Of a DNA stretch of 64,000 bases, positions 48,244-56,195 are shown piece by piece; within the stretch, counting starts at the first letter, position 1, and every line of letters begins with the position of its first letter. The stretch covers positions 157,873 through 221,872 of the forward strand of contig NZ_VENP01000001.1 of the NCBI RefSeq assembly GCF_006351005.1, written 5' to 3'. This DNA is from Miniimonas arenae (GTDB taxonomy: Bacteria; Actinomycetota; Actinomycetes; Actinomycetales; Beutenbergiaceae). A model generated the notes under the pieces. That model was not told where the DNA came from. It did no database searches and was given only the letters and a program-made list of their open reading frames with translations. Position numbers and translations under genes: made by a program.

Positions 48244-49505
48244 GCGGGTCGCCGCACGGGGCGCACGACGTCGAGCACGTAGGAGTGCCGCCGGCTCACC
48301 AGGAGCACCTCGCCCTGGGCGGCGAGGCCCGTGATCGCGTCGTCCCAGGGCACGCTGCCCACGACGAGTCCGCGCAGGTCGACGTCGGCTGTGTCCGCTG
48401 TGTCGGCAGCGCCGGCGGCGTCGGCAGCGCCGGCGGCGTCGCCGCCACCCTCGCGGTCGGCGCCGGACGCGGGGACGAGCTCGGCGCCGAGCGCGTCGCC
48501 GAGCACGGTCCAGCGGGTGCCGTCGGCGGTGTCGCGCACGACCCACGCCGCGGGGTGGGGACCGGCGGGCGCCCAGGCCGCTTGGACGACCTGCGGGAGC
48601 CCGAGGCAGCGACCACCGTCGCCGCGGAACGTCGGGATCCGGGCGAGCACGCCGTGCTCGGGTGCGCCAGGCCACCACCAGGGGTCGGTCGCGGCGCGCG
48701 TCAGCACGCCGGGCACCCGGTCGGCCGGGACGCCCAGCGCGGCCTCGGCCACCGGCCCGGGCAGCGCGCCCGCGGCGTCGAGCGCCGCCGCCCGCAGTCG
48801 CACCGCGCCCGACCGCCACGCGCACACCGCGATCGCCTCCCGTGCGCGCTCGCCGGGGTCGGGCAGCCCCGCGAGGCGGTCCGCCCAGGCCCGGGCGGTG
48901 GGCGTGGGGGCCAGCACCTCCGCGGCCGCGACGAGGTCGCGCAGGCGGGCGGCCGACGCGCCGCCGACGGCGTGCCACCAGTCCAGCCGCGGGCCCACCT
49001 CGCGGACGGCCCACCGTGCCGCAGAACCCTCGCGCCACCGGGCCTGCCCGGCGAGGCGCAGCGCGAGCGTCACGACGGCGACGGCGAGCGCCGCGGCCTG
49101 GTCGGTGGCGTCACCGCCGGCCGACGCGCCCGCGGGGCCCGGGGTGCCGGGGACGCCCGAGGTTCCCGACGTGCCCGAGGAGCCGGCCACGGGCCGTTCC
49201 CCCGGCGCGCCCGCGGCACGCGTCGCACCGGCCACGACCGACTCCCACGGCTCGAGGTCGGCGACGACCTCGGCGGGATCGCGCACGCCGGCGGCGTGCG
49301 CGAAGGCGAGCGCCGCGTCCACCTCGTCGGCGCGGGTGCGCAGCGCCCGCGCGAACGCGGGCATCCGCTCGGCGAGCGAGGGAGGCCGACCACCCGACCC
49401 GGGCGACGCCGTCGTGCCTCCCGACCCCGTCGTACGGCCCAGCGGTGGCGACGTCACCGGCTGCGCGGTGCTCGGCGTCGGCTGCGCGGCGCTCGGCGTC
49501 GGCAC
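48240..49505 (-). CDS. Hypothetical protein of the MoxR-VWA unit (possible bpX-type partner)
   Basis: This 421-residue protein is not recognised by motif. Residues 1-45 and ~95-125 are Thr/Ser/Pro/Gly-rich linkers, the middle is helical and Ala-rich, and the C-terminal ~130 residues are Trp- and Gly-rich ('DPWWWPGAPEHGVLARIP', 'HPAAWVVRDTADGTRWTVLG') with beta character. In described MoxR-VWA ternary systems the third partner is a beta-propeller (bpX) protein in this position; by eye I cannot confirm a propeller here. GTG 49505 lies one base after the MoxR stop. Confidence 0.75.
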   Translation of the reverse strand: MPTPSAAQPTPSTAQPVTSPPLGRTTGSGGTTASPGSGGRPPSLAERMPAFARALRTRADEVDAALAFAHAAGVRDPAEVVADLEPWESVVAGATRAAGAPGERPVAGSSGTSGTSGVPGTPGPAGASAGGDATDQAAALAVAVVTLALRLAGQARWREGSAARWAVREVGPRLDWWHAVGGASAARLRDLVAAAEVLAPTPTARAWADRLAGLPDPGERAREAIAVCAWRSGAVRLRAAALDAAGALPGPVAEAALGVPADRVPGVLTRAATDPWWWPGAPEHGVLARIPTFRGDGGRCLGLPQVVQAAWAPAGPHPAAWVVRDTADGTRWTVLGDALGAELVPASGADREGGGDAAGAADAAGAADTADTADVDLRGLVVGSVPWDDAITGLAAQGEVLLVSRRHSYVLDVVRPVRRPA

Positions 49506-49506
49506 C

Positions 49507-51102
49507 TCAGCGCACCTCGAGCCAGCGCAGGTAGGAGGAGTAGCGCTGGTGTGCGTACTTGAGCGCGAGCGCGTCGTCCACGACGTGGCCGTGCGGCTTC
49601 GTCGCGTGCGCCCACGCCCGCAGGATGCCCTCGATGCGCGACAGGCGACGGCGGACCTCCTCGGCCGGGACGCCGTCGAGCCCGCGGTCGAGCGTCGCGA
49701 GGATCTCCCCGACGGGGTCGATGTCGTCGAGCGACTCACGCTCGTACTCGCGGCACGCCGTCGCGAACAGGTCCCGGATCCAGGAGACGCGGTCGGTGCG
49801 CAGGGCGGCTCGACCCTCCTCCTCGAACGCGACGGCGTCCAGGTCGGGCTGGAGCTTGTCGTGCAGCACGAACGGCAGCACGGCGGCGACGTCCTCGACG
49901 CTCACCTCGGCGTTGCCGCGGAAGAACGCCATCGCCTTGGCGTAGACGACGAGCGACTGCAGCGCGCGCACCGACAGACCGGTCAGCGTCTGCATGCCGA
50001 TGTCGGCGTACGGGTCGCGCGCGCCGCCGGAGGCCAGGAGGTCGTGCACGTCCACCGCGGCCAGGCGCGCGGTGTCCTTCGTGCGGTACTCCACCTGCCA
50101 CCCCGCCTCGGGGAGCACCTCGAGCTGGGAGGCGAAGTACTCCAGCCGACGGCGCACCGGCCTCGGGAGCGGAACGGCCAGGACGGCGCGGTGCAGCGCG
50201 TCGTGCTCGGCGTGGGAGAAGATCACCGACTCCGGGACGGCGGCCTCCGGGTGGCGCCCGGTCTCGAGCCGCTCGACGAGGTCGCCGAGGAAGCGCGGGT
50301 TGAACGAGAGCGCCCGGACGACGACGTCGATGCGGTCACGCAGCGCGTCCACCACCTGGTACGTGCCGCCCCCGGCGTCGTCGTTGGCCGTGAGGTACCA
50401 CGCGGCGGGCGGCGTCTCGTAGAGCTGGTCGAAGACCTCGACGTAGGAGTCCGCGAGCACGGTGAGCAGGGCGGACTGCGTGCGGGTGGGGATCCGGTTG
50501 TACTCGTCGACGATCTTCACCCGCATGCCGAGCCACGTGCGCCAGGCGACGTCGATCTCCGCCAGCGACTCCGCGGCGACGAGGTCGCGCGGCAGCGGCG
50601 TGCCGAACATGTCCTGCACGGTCAGCTGCGGGTGACCGTGCTGCACCGCGCGGCGCACCTCCTGCAGCGAGTAGCCCGCGAGCAGGCCCATGAGCAGCGC
50701 CGAGGAGGTCTTGCCGCGCCCCGGTCCGCCCACGAGCAGGCACCGGCCGCGGACCGCGAACGTGAGCAGCGGAAGCAGCACGAACGAGGAGTAGGACTGA
50801 TCGCTCGGCAGCGTGACGCGCAGGCCCGAGTCGCCGATCGGCAGGTCGAGCCCGGGCCGGGTGGGGTCGGTGAACTCCACGTCGTAGTGCGGGGAGATGA
50901 TCGCGTGGTTGACCATCCAGAAGTAGGCCTGACGCAGCTTCTCGTCGAGCCCCTCGACCGTGTCCGCCTCGGCGCCGTCGCCGAACAGCTCGGCGAGCGT
51001 CATCGCGTGCGCGGGCGCGGCCGCGGCATCCCCCTCGGCCACGGGTCGACCCGCTCCCGGGCGGGTCGGGGCGGACGGGACGTGGCCGTGGTCGTCGTTC
51101 AC
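49507..51102 (-). CDS. MoxR-family AAA+ ATPase
   Basis: This 531-residue AAA+ ATPase of the MoxR/RavA type is chaperone-like and normally works with a VWA-domain partner. The P-loop GGPGRGKTS lies at 125-133, Walker B 'VKIVDEYNRIP' at about 195-205, sensor 1 'AAWYLTANDD' at about 228-237, and arginine-finger candidates in 'ALRDRIDVVV'. N-terminal residues 1-35 are disordered, and the C-terminal ~150 residues are a helical lid/extension. The GTG at 51102 is 86 bases after the peptide gene; no strong ribosome-binding site is seen. It heads the run ATPase - unknown - metallopeptidase/VWA - unknown - ligase. Confidence 0.9.
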   Translation of the reverse strand: MNDDHGHVPSAPTRPGAGRPVAEGDAAAAPAHAMTLAELFGDGAEADTVEGLDEKLRQAYFWMVNHAIISPHYDVEFTDPTRPGLDLPIGDSGLRVTLPSDQSYSSFVLLPLLTFAVRGRCLLVGGPGRGKTSSALLMGLLAGYSLQEVRRAVQHGHPQLTVQDMFGTPLPRDLVAAESLAEIDVAWRTWLGMRVKIVDEYNRIPTRTQSALLTVLADSYVEVFDQLYETPPAAWYLTANDDAGGGTYQVVDALRDRIDVVVRALSFNPRFLGDLVERLETGRHPEAAVPESVIFSHAEHDALHRAVLAVPLPRPVRRRLEYFASQLEVLPEAGWQVEYRTKDTARLAAVDVHDLLASGGARDPYADIGMQTLTGLSVRALQSLVVYAKAMAFFRGNAEVSVEDVAAVLPFVLHDKLQPDLDAVAFEEEGRAALRTDRVSWIRDLFATACREYERESLDDIDPVGEILATLDRGLDGVPAEEVRRRLSRIEGILRAWAHATKPHGHVVDDALALKYAHQRYSSYLRWLEVR

Positions 51103-51126
51103 GCCGTCAGTCTGCCTGCTCGGTCC

Positions 51127-51147
51127 CCGGCCCGGCGCCCGGGCCGG
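51127..51147 (-). terminator. Strong hairpin between the 45-aa peptide gene and the MoxR gene
   Basis: CCGGCCCGG and CCGGGCCGG form a perfect 9-bp all-GC stem with a 3-base loop. There is no T-run. Placed just after a small gene and before large ones, it could attenuate read-through or protect the 3' end of the peptide message. Confidence 0.5.
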
Positions 51148-51188
51148 CGTCCCGGGCCGGCCCGCGGCGCCGCCCCGACGCGCGCGCG

Positions 51189-51326
51189 TCAGTTCTTCTC
51201 CTCGGTCTCTCCGTTCGTGCCGTAGAAGCCCTTGCCCTCGACCGTCTCGCCGTCGGTGGCGGGCGGCTGGGTGGCCTCGTCGTCGTCGCCTGCGGGCTGC
51301 TGCGGCTGCGCGTTCTTGATGCGCAT
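51189..51326 (-). CDS. 45-residue acidic peptide upstream of the MoxR-VWA unit
   Basis: The ATG at 51326 has AGAGGA about nine bases upstream and opens a 45-codon frame ending in TGA at 51189. The peptide begins MRIKNAQPQQPAG, has a Thr/Pro/Glu/Asp-rich middle with DDDE, and ends GKGFYGTNGETEEKN. It is highly charged, lacks a signal peptide and has no cysteine. It resembles neither neighbour. The aromatic-glycine 'GFYGTNGE' block in an otherwise disordered acidic chain looks like a recognition or modification site. It could be a modified-peptide precursor, a substrate or a regulator of the downstream ATPase-protease-ligase set; none is proven. Confidence 0.65.
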   Translation of the reverse strand: MRIKNAQPQQPAGDDDEATQPPATDGETVEGKGFYGTNGETEEKN

Positions 51327-51504
51327 GGTGGGTCGTCCTCTCGTGCTGCCGGCCGCCCGGTGCGGCGGCGGGTCGGTGCTCCCAGCATCCTCCCAGGGAC
51401 CGACATCCGGAACGCCCCTCGCGTGTCGACGTTCGAACCGCACCCGCCGCAGCACCGCACGGCGACGCAACCCGCCGCTGCCCCCGACCGGGACCGTCCG
51501 GCGG

Positions 51505-52566
51505 CTACGCCCCTGCTCCCGCCACTGCGGCGAAGTCCTCCCCGCCCACCTGCGGCAACGGGTCCGCGAGCGCGCGAGGGGTGGCCAGGAGCGGCTCGAC
51601 GAGCGCGACGGCCGCCGCGAGCCGCTCCCCCGGGTCGCCGCGCAGCTCCACCCACGCCACCCCGCTCACCTGGAGCACCTCACGGAACCGCGCCTGCATC
51701 GCGTGCCGGATGTGCTCGCCGTCGCGCAGCCCGTCCTGCACGAACGGGATCTCGTCGCCGGTCAGGAGGTAGAGGTCCGGCCGGCGCGGCTCGGCGAGCG
51801 CGAGGACCGACGGCGAGGGGCCGCCCACGTAGCGCTCGTGCCACAGCGCGGTGGCGAGCGCGTCGGTGTCGGCGACGACGAGCGGGACCGGCGTGCGCCG
51901 GGCGGCGTCCTCCTCGAGTCGCGCCTGCTCGCGGGCGATGAGGTCGAACTCCGCGGAGTGCCACGGCGTCGCCAGGCCGCCGGGGCGGATCTCGCTCCAG
52001 GTCCGGCCGTACTCGGGCACCGGCGGGGTGCCGAAGTGCTCCTGGAGCGCGAGCGCCAGCGTGGTGGTGCCCGTCGACTCGGCGCCCGTCACGACCACGC
52101 GGCGTGCGTACCAGGCGCGCACCGCGGGCGGCAGGGCCCACCACCAGCGCGCGGGATCGGCGCGCACGGCGCGGCCGCTCACGGGGGTGCCGAGCCGACC
52201 CGGGTCGACCCGCAGCCACGTCGCACCGAACCGGCGGGCGAGCTCCTCGCCGTAGGCGTCGGACGTCACGACGGCGTCGACGGGGGCGTCGAGCAGGTCC
52301 CGCATCACCTGGACGTGCGCCTGCCACGCCGCTTCGCTCGTGTAGTCGACCGGGTGGTCGTCGCGGCCGACCACGACGTGCGCCGTCGGGCACTCCTCGC
52401 GCAGCCACGCGGCACGCAGCTCGCCGTCGAGACTCTCCACGTTCGAGACGTGCACCTGGACCGTGACCCGGTCGCACTGCGCGAGGGCGGCGCGGATGAG
52501 GGCGAGGTGGCCGACGTGCAGCGGGTAGAACTTGCCGATCACAAGACCGTGGGCGAACTGTCTCAC
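51505..52566 (-). CDS. nadR: Bifunctional NadR: NMN adenylyltransferase / ribosylnicotinamide kinase
   Basis: This ~353-residue NAD salvage enzyme has a nucleotidyltransferase domain (about 1-165) starting 'GLVIGKFYPLHVGH' with the HxGH motif. The kinase domain (about 172-340) has the P-loop-like 'VTGAESTGTTTLAL', 'VPEYGRTWSEI' and 'YLLTGDEIPFVQDGLRDGEH'. The usual P-loop Lys is Thr here. There is no N-terminal HTH repressor domain, unlike E. coli NadR. The GTG start overlaps the pnuC stop (GTGA). With PnuC it makes NAD from nicotinamide riboside. Confidence 0.92.
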   Translation of the reverse strand: MRQFAHGLVIGKFYPLHVGHLALIRAALAQCDRVTVQVHVSNVESLDGELRAAWLREECPTAHVVVGRDDHPVDYTSEAAWQAHVQVMRDLLDAPVDAVVTSDAYGEELARRFGATWLRVDPGRLGTPVSGRAVRADPARWWWALPPAVRAWYARRVVVTGAESTGTTTLALALQEHFGTPPVPEYGRTWSEIRPGGLATPWHSAEFDLIAREQARLEEDAARRTPVPLVVADTDALATALWHERYVGGPSPSVLALAEPRRPDLYLLTGDEIPFVQDGLRDGEHIRHAMQARFREVLQVSGVAWVELRGDPGERLAAAVALVEPLLATPRALADPLPQVGGEDFAAVAGAGA

Positions 52567-53204
52567 GCGCGCGCCTCGGCGGCTGCGAACCGCCCGCCCG
52601 GGTCGCGGGCGCTCGCTCCCGTCCGCGCGGCCTGCCGCCAGCCGACCCAGCCGGAGACGGCGATCCCCGTGAACACCACGTAGAGCGCCGCCGTGAGCCA
52701 CAGCCCGACGCTCGCGTACAGCCCGACGAGCGCGACGTCGGTGGCCACCCACACCGGCCACGAACCGACCCACCGCCGGTTGAGGAACACCTGCGCGAGC
52801 AGGCTCGACGCCGTGGTCACCGCATCCCACACGGGCTGCGTCGAGGCCCCCGTGCTGCGCAGCAGAAGCACGAGCCCCACGGCGACGGCGAGCGCCGCCG
52901 GGATCCCGACCCACCACGCGAGGCGAGGCGCCGGACGGACGGGGACCTCGCCGTCGTGCGCCCCTCCGTTCGCTGGGGCGCGGTTCCGGGCGCGCGCCCA
53001 GTCGACCCAGCCCGCGACGCCGAGCGCGAGGAACACGATCTGGAGCGCAGCGTTGGCGTAGATGCCGGTGCGCGCGAACAGCACGAGGAAGAGCGTGGAG
53101 TTGACGATCCCGACCGGGAAGTTCCACACGGCGCGGCGGGCAGCGAGCAGGACGCACGCCAGACCCGAGACGAAGCCGGCGATCTCCCACCACGTGAACG
53201 GCAC
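52563..53204 (-). CDS. pnuC: Nicotinamide riboside transporter PnuC
   Basis: This ~213-residue membrane protein has seven or so helices and imports nicotinamide riboside by facilitated diffusion. Motifs seen: 'WWEIAGFVSGLACVLLAARR', 'VWNFPVGIVNSTLFLVLFAR' and 'WVATDVALVGLYASVGLWLTAALY'. A ~20-residue hydrophilic loop splits the protein in two. I chose GTG 53204, because TACGGT ends seven bases upstream and the protein then begins like other PnuC proteins; a GTG at 53213 is also in frame. It is co-transcribed with nadR, whose kinase traps the substrate. Confidence 0.92.
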   Translation of the reverse strand: MPFTWWEIAGFVSGLACVLLAARRAVWNFPVGIVNSTLFLVLFARTGIYANAALQIVFLALGVAGWVDWARARNRAPANGGAHDGEVPVRPAPRLAWWVGIPAALAVAVGLVLLLRSTGASTQPVWDAVTTASSLLAQVFLNRRWVGSWPVWVATDVALVGLYASVGLWLTAALYVVFTGIAVSGWVGWRQAARTGASARDPGGRFAAAEARA

Positions 53205-53211
53205 GCGGGCC

Positions 53212-53217
53212 ACCGTA
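53212..53217 (-). promoter_or_regulatory. -10 hexamer TACGGT of pnuC-nadR
   Basis: TACGGT on the minus strand ends seven bases before GTG 53204, consistent with a leaderless transcript. Confidence 0.35.
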
Positions 53218-53259
53218 TCCGTGGACAGGACTGCGCTCGGTACGTGAGCGGCGTTCTGG

Positions 53260-53265
53260 GATGAT
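53260..53265 (+). promoter_or_regulatory. -10-like hexamer GATGAT of valS
   Basis: GATGAT ends seven bases before ATG 53273. There is no good ribosome-binding site. It lies in the 68-bp divergent gap shared with pnuC. Confidence 0.35.
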
Positions 53266-53272
53266 GGGCACC

Positions 53273-56071
53273 ATGACCGACGCCACCCCGGGCACACCGC
53301 TGCCCGCCGCCGCCCTGCCCGACGACGCGCCCACGGGCACCGTCGTCGTACCGGACAAGGTGGGCGTGGAAGGTCTCGAGGACCGCTGGGCTGCGGCCTG
53401 GGAGGCCGACCAGTTGCACGCGTTCGACCGCACCGCCACCCGTGAGCAGGTGTTCTCGATCGACACCCCGCCGCCCACGGCGTCCGGCAGCCTGCACATC
53501 GGCCACGTCTTCTCCTACACGCACACCGACGTCGTGGCGCGGTTCCAGCGCATGCGCGGCGCCAAGGTGTTCTACCCGATGGGCTGGGACGACAACGGCC
53601 TGCCCACCGAGCGGCGCGTGCAGAACTACTTCGGGGTGCGGTGCGACCCGTCGCTGCCGTTCGAGGGCGAGGACTTCGTGCCCCCGCACGCGGGCGGCGC
53701 CGCGAGCGTCAAGGCCGCGGACCAGGTGCCCGTCTCCCGGCGCACGTTCGTGCGCCTGTGCGAGCAGCTCACCGCCGAGGACGAGAAGCAGTTCGAGGCG
53801 CTGTGGCGCCACCTGGGCCTGTCCGTGGACTGGAACCACCAGTACCAGACCATCGGTGAGACCGCGCGCCGGACGGCGCAGACCGCGTTCCTGCGCAACC
53901 TCGCCCGCGGCGAGGCCTACCAGGCGCAGGCGCCGGGCCTGTGGGATGTGACGTTCCAGACGGCCGTGGCGCAGGCCGAGCTCGAGGCCCGCGACTACCC
54001 CGGGCACTACCACTCCCTCGCCTTCCACCGGTCCGACGCCGACGGTGCGGCAGGCCTGCCCGATGGCGAGCGCGACGTGGTCATCGAGACCACCCGCCCG
54101 GAGCTGCTCGCGGCGTGCGTCGCGCTCGTGGCCCACCCCGACGACGAGCGCTACCAGCACCTGTTCGGCACGACGGTGACGACGCCGGTGTTCGGCGTCG
54201 AGGTGCCCGTGCTGCCGCACGAGGCCGCCGAGGCCGACAAGGGCTCGGGCATCGCGATGTGCTGCACGTTCGGCGACCTCACCGACGTGCAGTGGTGGCG
54301 CGAGCTCAACCTGCCCACGCGCTCGGTCGTGCAGCGCGACGGCCGCCTCGTGCGCGAGGTGCCGGACTGGATCACGACCCCCGCGGGCATCGACGCGTTC
54401 GCCGAGATCGCCGGCAAGACGACGTTCTCGGCGCGCGCCGCCGTCGTGGACCGCCTGCGCGAGACCGGTGAGATGCTGGGCGAGCCGCGCGCCACGCAGC
54501 GCAAGGCGAACTTCTTCGAGAAGGGCGACAAGCCGCTCGAGATCGTCACGTCCAGGCAGTGGTACATCCGCAACGGCGGGCGCGAGTGGCAGCTCCCGGA
54601 CGGGACGATCCGCGATCTGCGCAAGGAGCTGCTCGCTCGCGGCGACGAGCTCGACTTCCACCCCGACTTCATGCGTGTGCGCTACGCGAACTGGGTCGGC
54701 GGCCTCAACGGCGACTGGCTCATCTCGCGTCAGCGGTTCTTCGGCGTGCCCATCCCGGTCTGGTACCCGGTCGACGCCGACGGCGAGCCGGACTACGACC
54801 ACCCGCTCGTGCCGGCCGAGTCCGCGCTGCCGATCGACCCGTCCGCCGACGTGCCGCAGGGCTACACCGCCGACCAGCGCGGCGTGCCGGGCGGGTTCGT
54901 GGGCGACCCCGACATCATGGACACCTGGGCGACGAGCTCCCTGACGCCGCAGATCGCGGGCGGCTGGCTGAGCGACCCGGACCTCTTCGAGCGGGTGTTC
55001 CCGATGGACGTGCGCCCCCAGGGCCAGGACATCATCCGGACCTGGTTGTTCTCCACCGTGGTGCGCAGCCACCTCGAGCACGGCGGCCTGCCGTGGCGGC
55101 ACGCCGCGATCTCCGGCTGGATCCTCGACCCGGACCGCAAGAAGATGAGCAAGTCCAAGGGCAACGTCGTGACGCCCATGGACCTGCTGGTCGAGCACGG
55201 GTCCGACGCCGTGCGGTACTGGGCGGCCTCGGCCCGCCTGGGCACGGACGCCGCGTTCGAGATCGGCCAGATGAAGATCGGCAGGCGCCTCGCGATCAAG
55301 GTCCTCAACGCGAGCAAGTTCGCGCTCACCACGGCGCCCGACGCCGAGGTGGTCCTCGACCCGTCCGCCGTCACCGAGCCCATCGACCGCGCGCTGCTGG
55401 CCGACCTCGCCGACGTGGTGGACGCCGCGACCGCCGCGTTCGCGGACTTCGACCACGCCCGCGCCCTCGAGCTGACCGAGTCCTTCTTCTGGACGTTCTG
55501 CGACGACTACCTCGAGCTGGTCAAGGACCGCGCGTACGGCCGGGGCGCGACGGCGGACGACGGCTCGGTCGACGACCTCACCCCCGAGGCGGTCGCCTCG
55601 GCCCGGGCGACCCTGTGGCTCGCGCTCGACGTGCTGCTGCGCCTGTTCGCGCCGTTCCTGCCGTTCGCGACGGCGGAGGTGTGGTCGTGGTGGCGGCGCG
55701 GCTCGGTGCACGCCGCGTCGTGGCCGACGAGCGAGGCGCTGCGTGCGGCATCCGGGTCCGAGGGCTCGGCGGACGACGGCGAGCTCGCCCTGCGCGGTCT
55801 CGTCGCCACGGCCGGGGCCGCGCTCTCCGCGCTGCGCAAGGTCAAGAGCGAGGCGAAGGCATCCCAGCGCACACCGCTGCTCGCCGTCGTGCTCCTGGCG
55901 ACGCCCGAGGCCGCGGACCAGGTCTCGCTCGTCGAGGGCGACCTGCGCGCGGCCGGCAAGGTGACGGGCGCGCTCACGATCGAGGTCGGTGCGCCGCAGG
56001 CCACCGACGGTGAGGCGCTGAGCGTGGTCGTGACGTCGGCGGAGCTCGGCGAGGCCGCACCCCGCGGCTGA
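53273..56071 (+). CDS. valS: Valyl-tRNA synthetase
   Basis: This ~932-residue class I synthetase charges tRNA-Val. HIGH is at 75-78 ('SGSLHIGHVFSYTHTD') and KMSKS lies in 'DRKKMSKSKGNVVTP'. The editing domain between them has 'VIETTRPELLAACVALVAHPDD', and an anticodon domain follows. The C-terminal ~90 residues are shorter and more Ala/Glu-rich than the long coiled coil of E. coli ValS. The ATG at 53273 is preferred over ATG 53261 because of the leaderless spacing to GATGAT. Alone in its unit. Confidence 0.95.
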   Translation: MTDATPGTPLPAAALPDDAPTGTVVVPDKVGVEGLEDRWAAAWEADQLHAFDRTATREQVFSIDTPPPTASGSLHIGHVFSYTHTDVVARFQRMRGAKVFYPMGWDDNGLPTERRVQNYFGVRCDPSLPFEGEDFVPPHAGGAASVKAADQVPVSRRTFVRLCEQLTAEDEKQFEALWRHLGLSVDWNHQYQTIGETARRTAQTAFLRNLARGEAYQAQAPGLWDVTFQTAVAQAELEARDYPGHYHSLAFHRSDADGAAGLPDGERDVVIETTRPELLAACVALVAHPDDERYQHLFGTTVTTPVFGVEVPVLPHEAAEADKGSGIAMCCTFGDLTDVQWWRELNLPTRSVVQRDGRLVREVPDWITTPAGIDAFAEIAGKTTFSARAAVVDRLRETGEMLGEPRATQRKANFFEKGDKPLEIVTSRQWYIRNGGREWQLPDGTIRDLRKELLARGDELDFHPDFMRVRYANWVGGLNGDWLISRQRFFGVPIPVWYPVDADGEPDYDHPLVPAESALPIDPSADVPQGYTADQRGVPGGFVGDPDIMDTWATSSLTPQIAGGWLSDPDLFERVFPMDVRPQGQDIIRTWLFSTVVRSHLEHGGLPWRHAAISGWILDPDRKKMSKSKGNVVTPMDLLVEHGSDAVRYWAASARLGTDAAFEIGQMKIGRRLAIKVLNASKFALTTAPDAEVVLDPSAVTEPIDRALLADLADVVDAATAAFADFDHARALELTESFFWTFCDDYLELVKDRAYGRGATADDGSVDDLTPEAVASARATLWLALDVLLRLFAPFLPFATAEVWSWWRRGSVHAASWPTSEALRAASGSEGSADDGELALRGLVATAGAALSALRKVKSEAKASQRTPLLAVVLLATPEAADQVSLVEGDLRAAGKVTGALTIEVGAPQATDGEALSVVVTSAELGEAAPRG

Positions 56072-56182
56072 CGCCCGGGCCCGGTCCGTACGGACGCAAG
56101 CACGCCGACCCGGCTGCGCGTGTACCCGCCCCGGCACGCGGCCGCGCGGTGCGCCGAGTCGCCGTTGTGCGCCCCCGCCCGC

Positions 56183-56188
56183 GACAAT
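56183..56188 (+). promoter_or_regulatory. -10 hexamer GACAAT of the acyl-CoA synthetase gene
   Basis: GACAAT ends seven bases before ATG 56196 and no Shine-Dalgarno intervenes, so a leaderless message is likely. Confidence 0.4.
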
Positions 56189-56195
56189 GTCCGGC

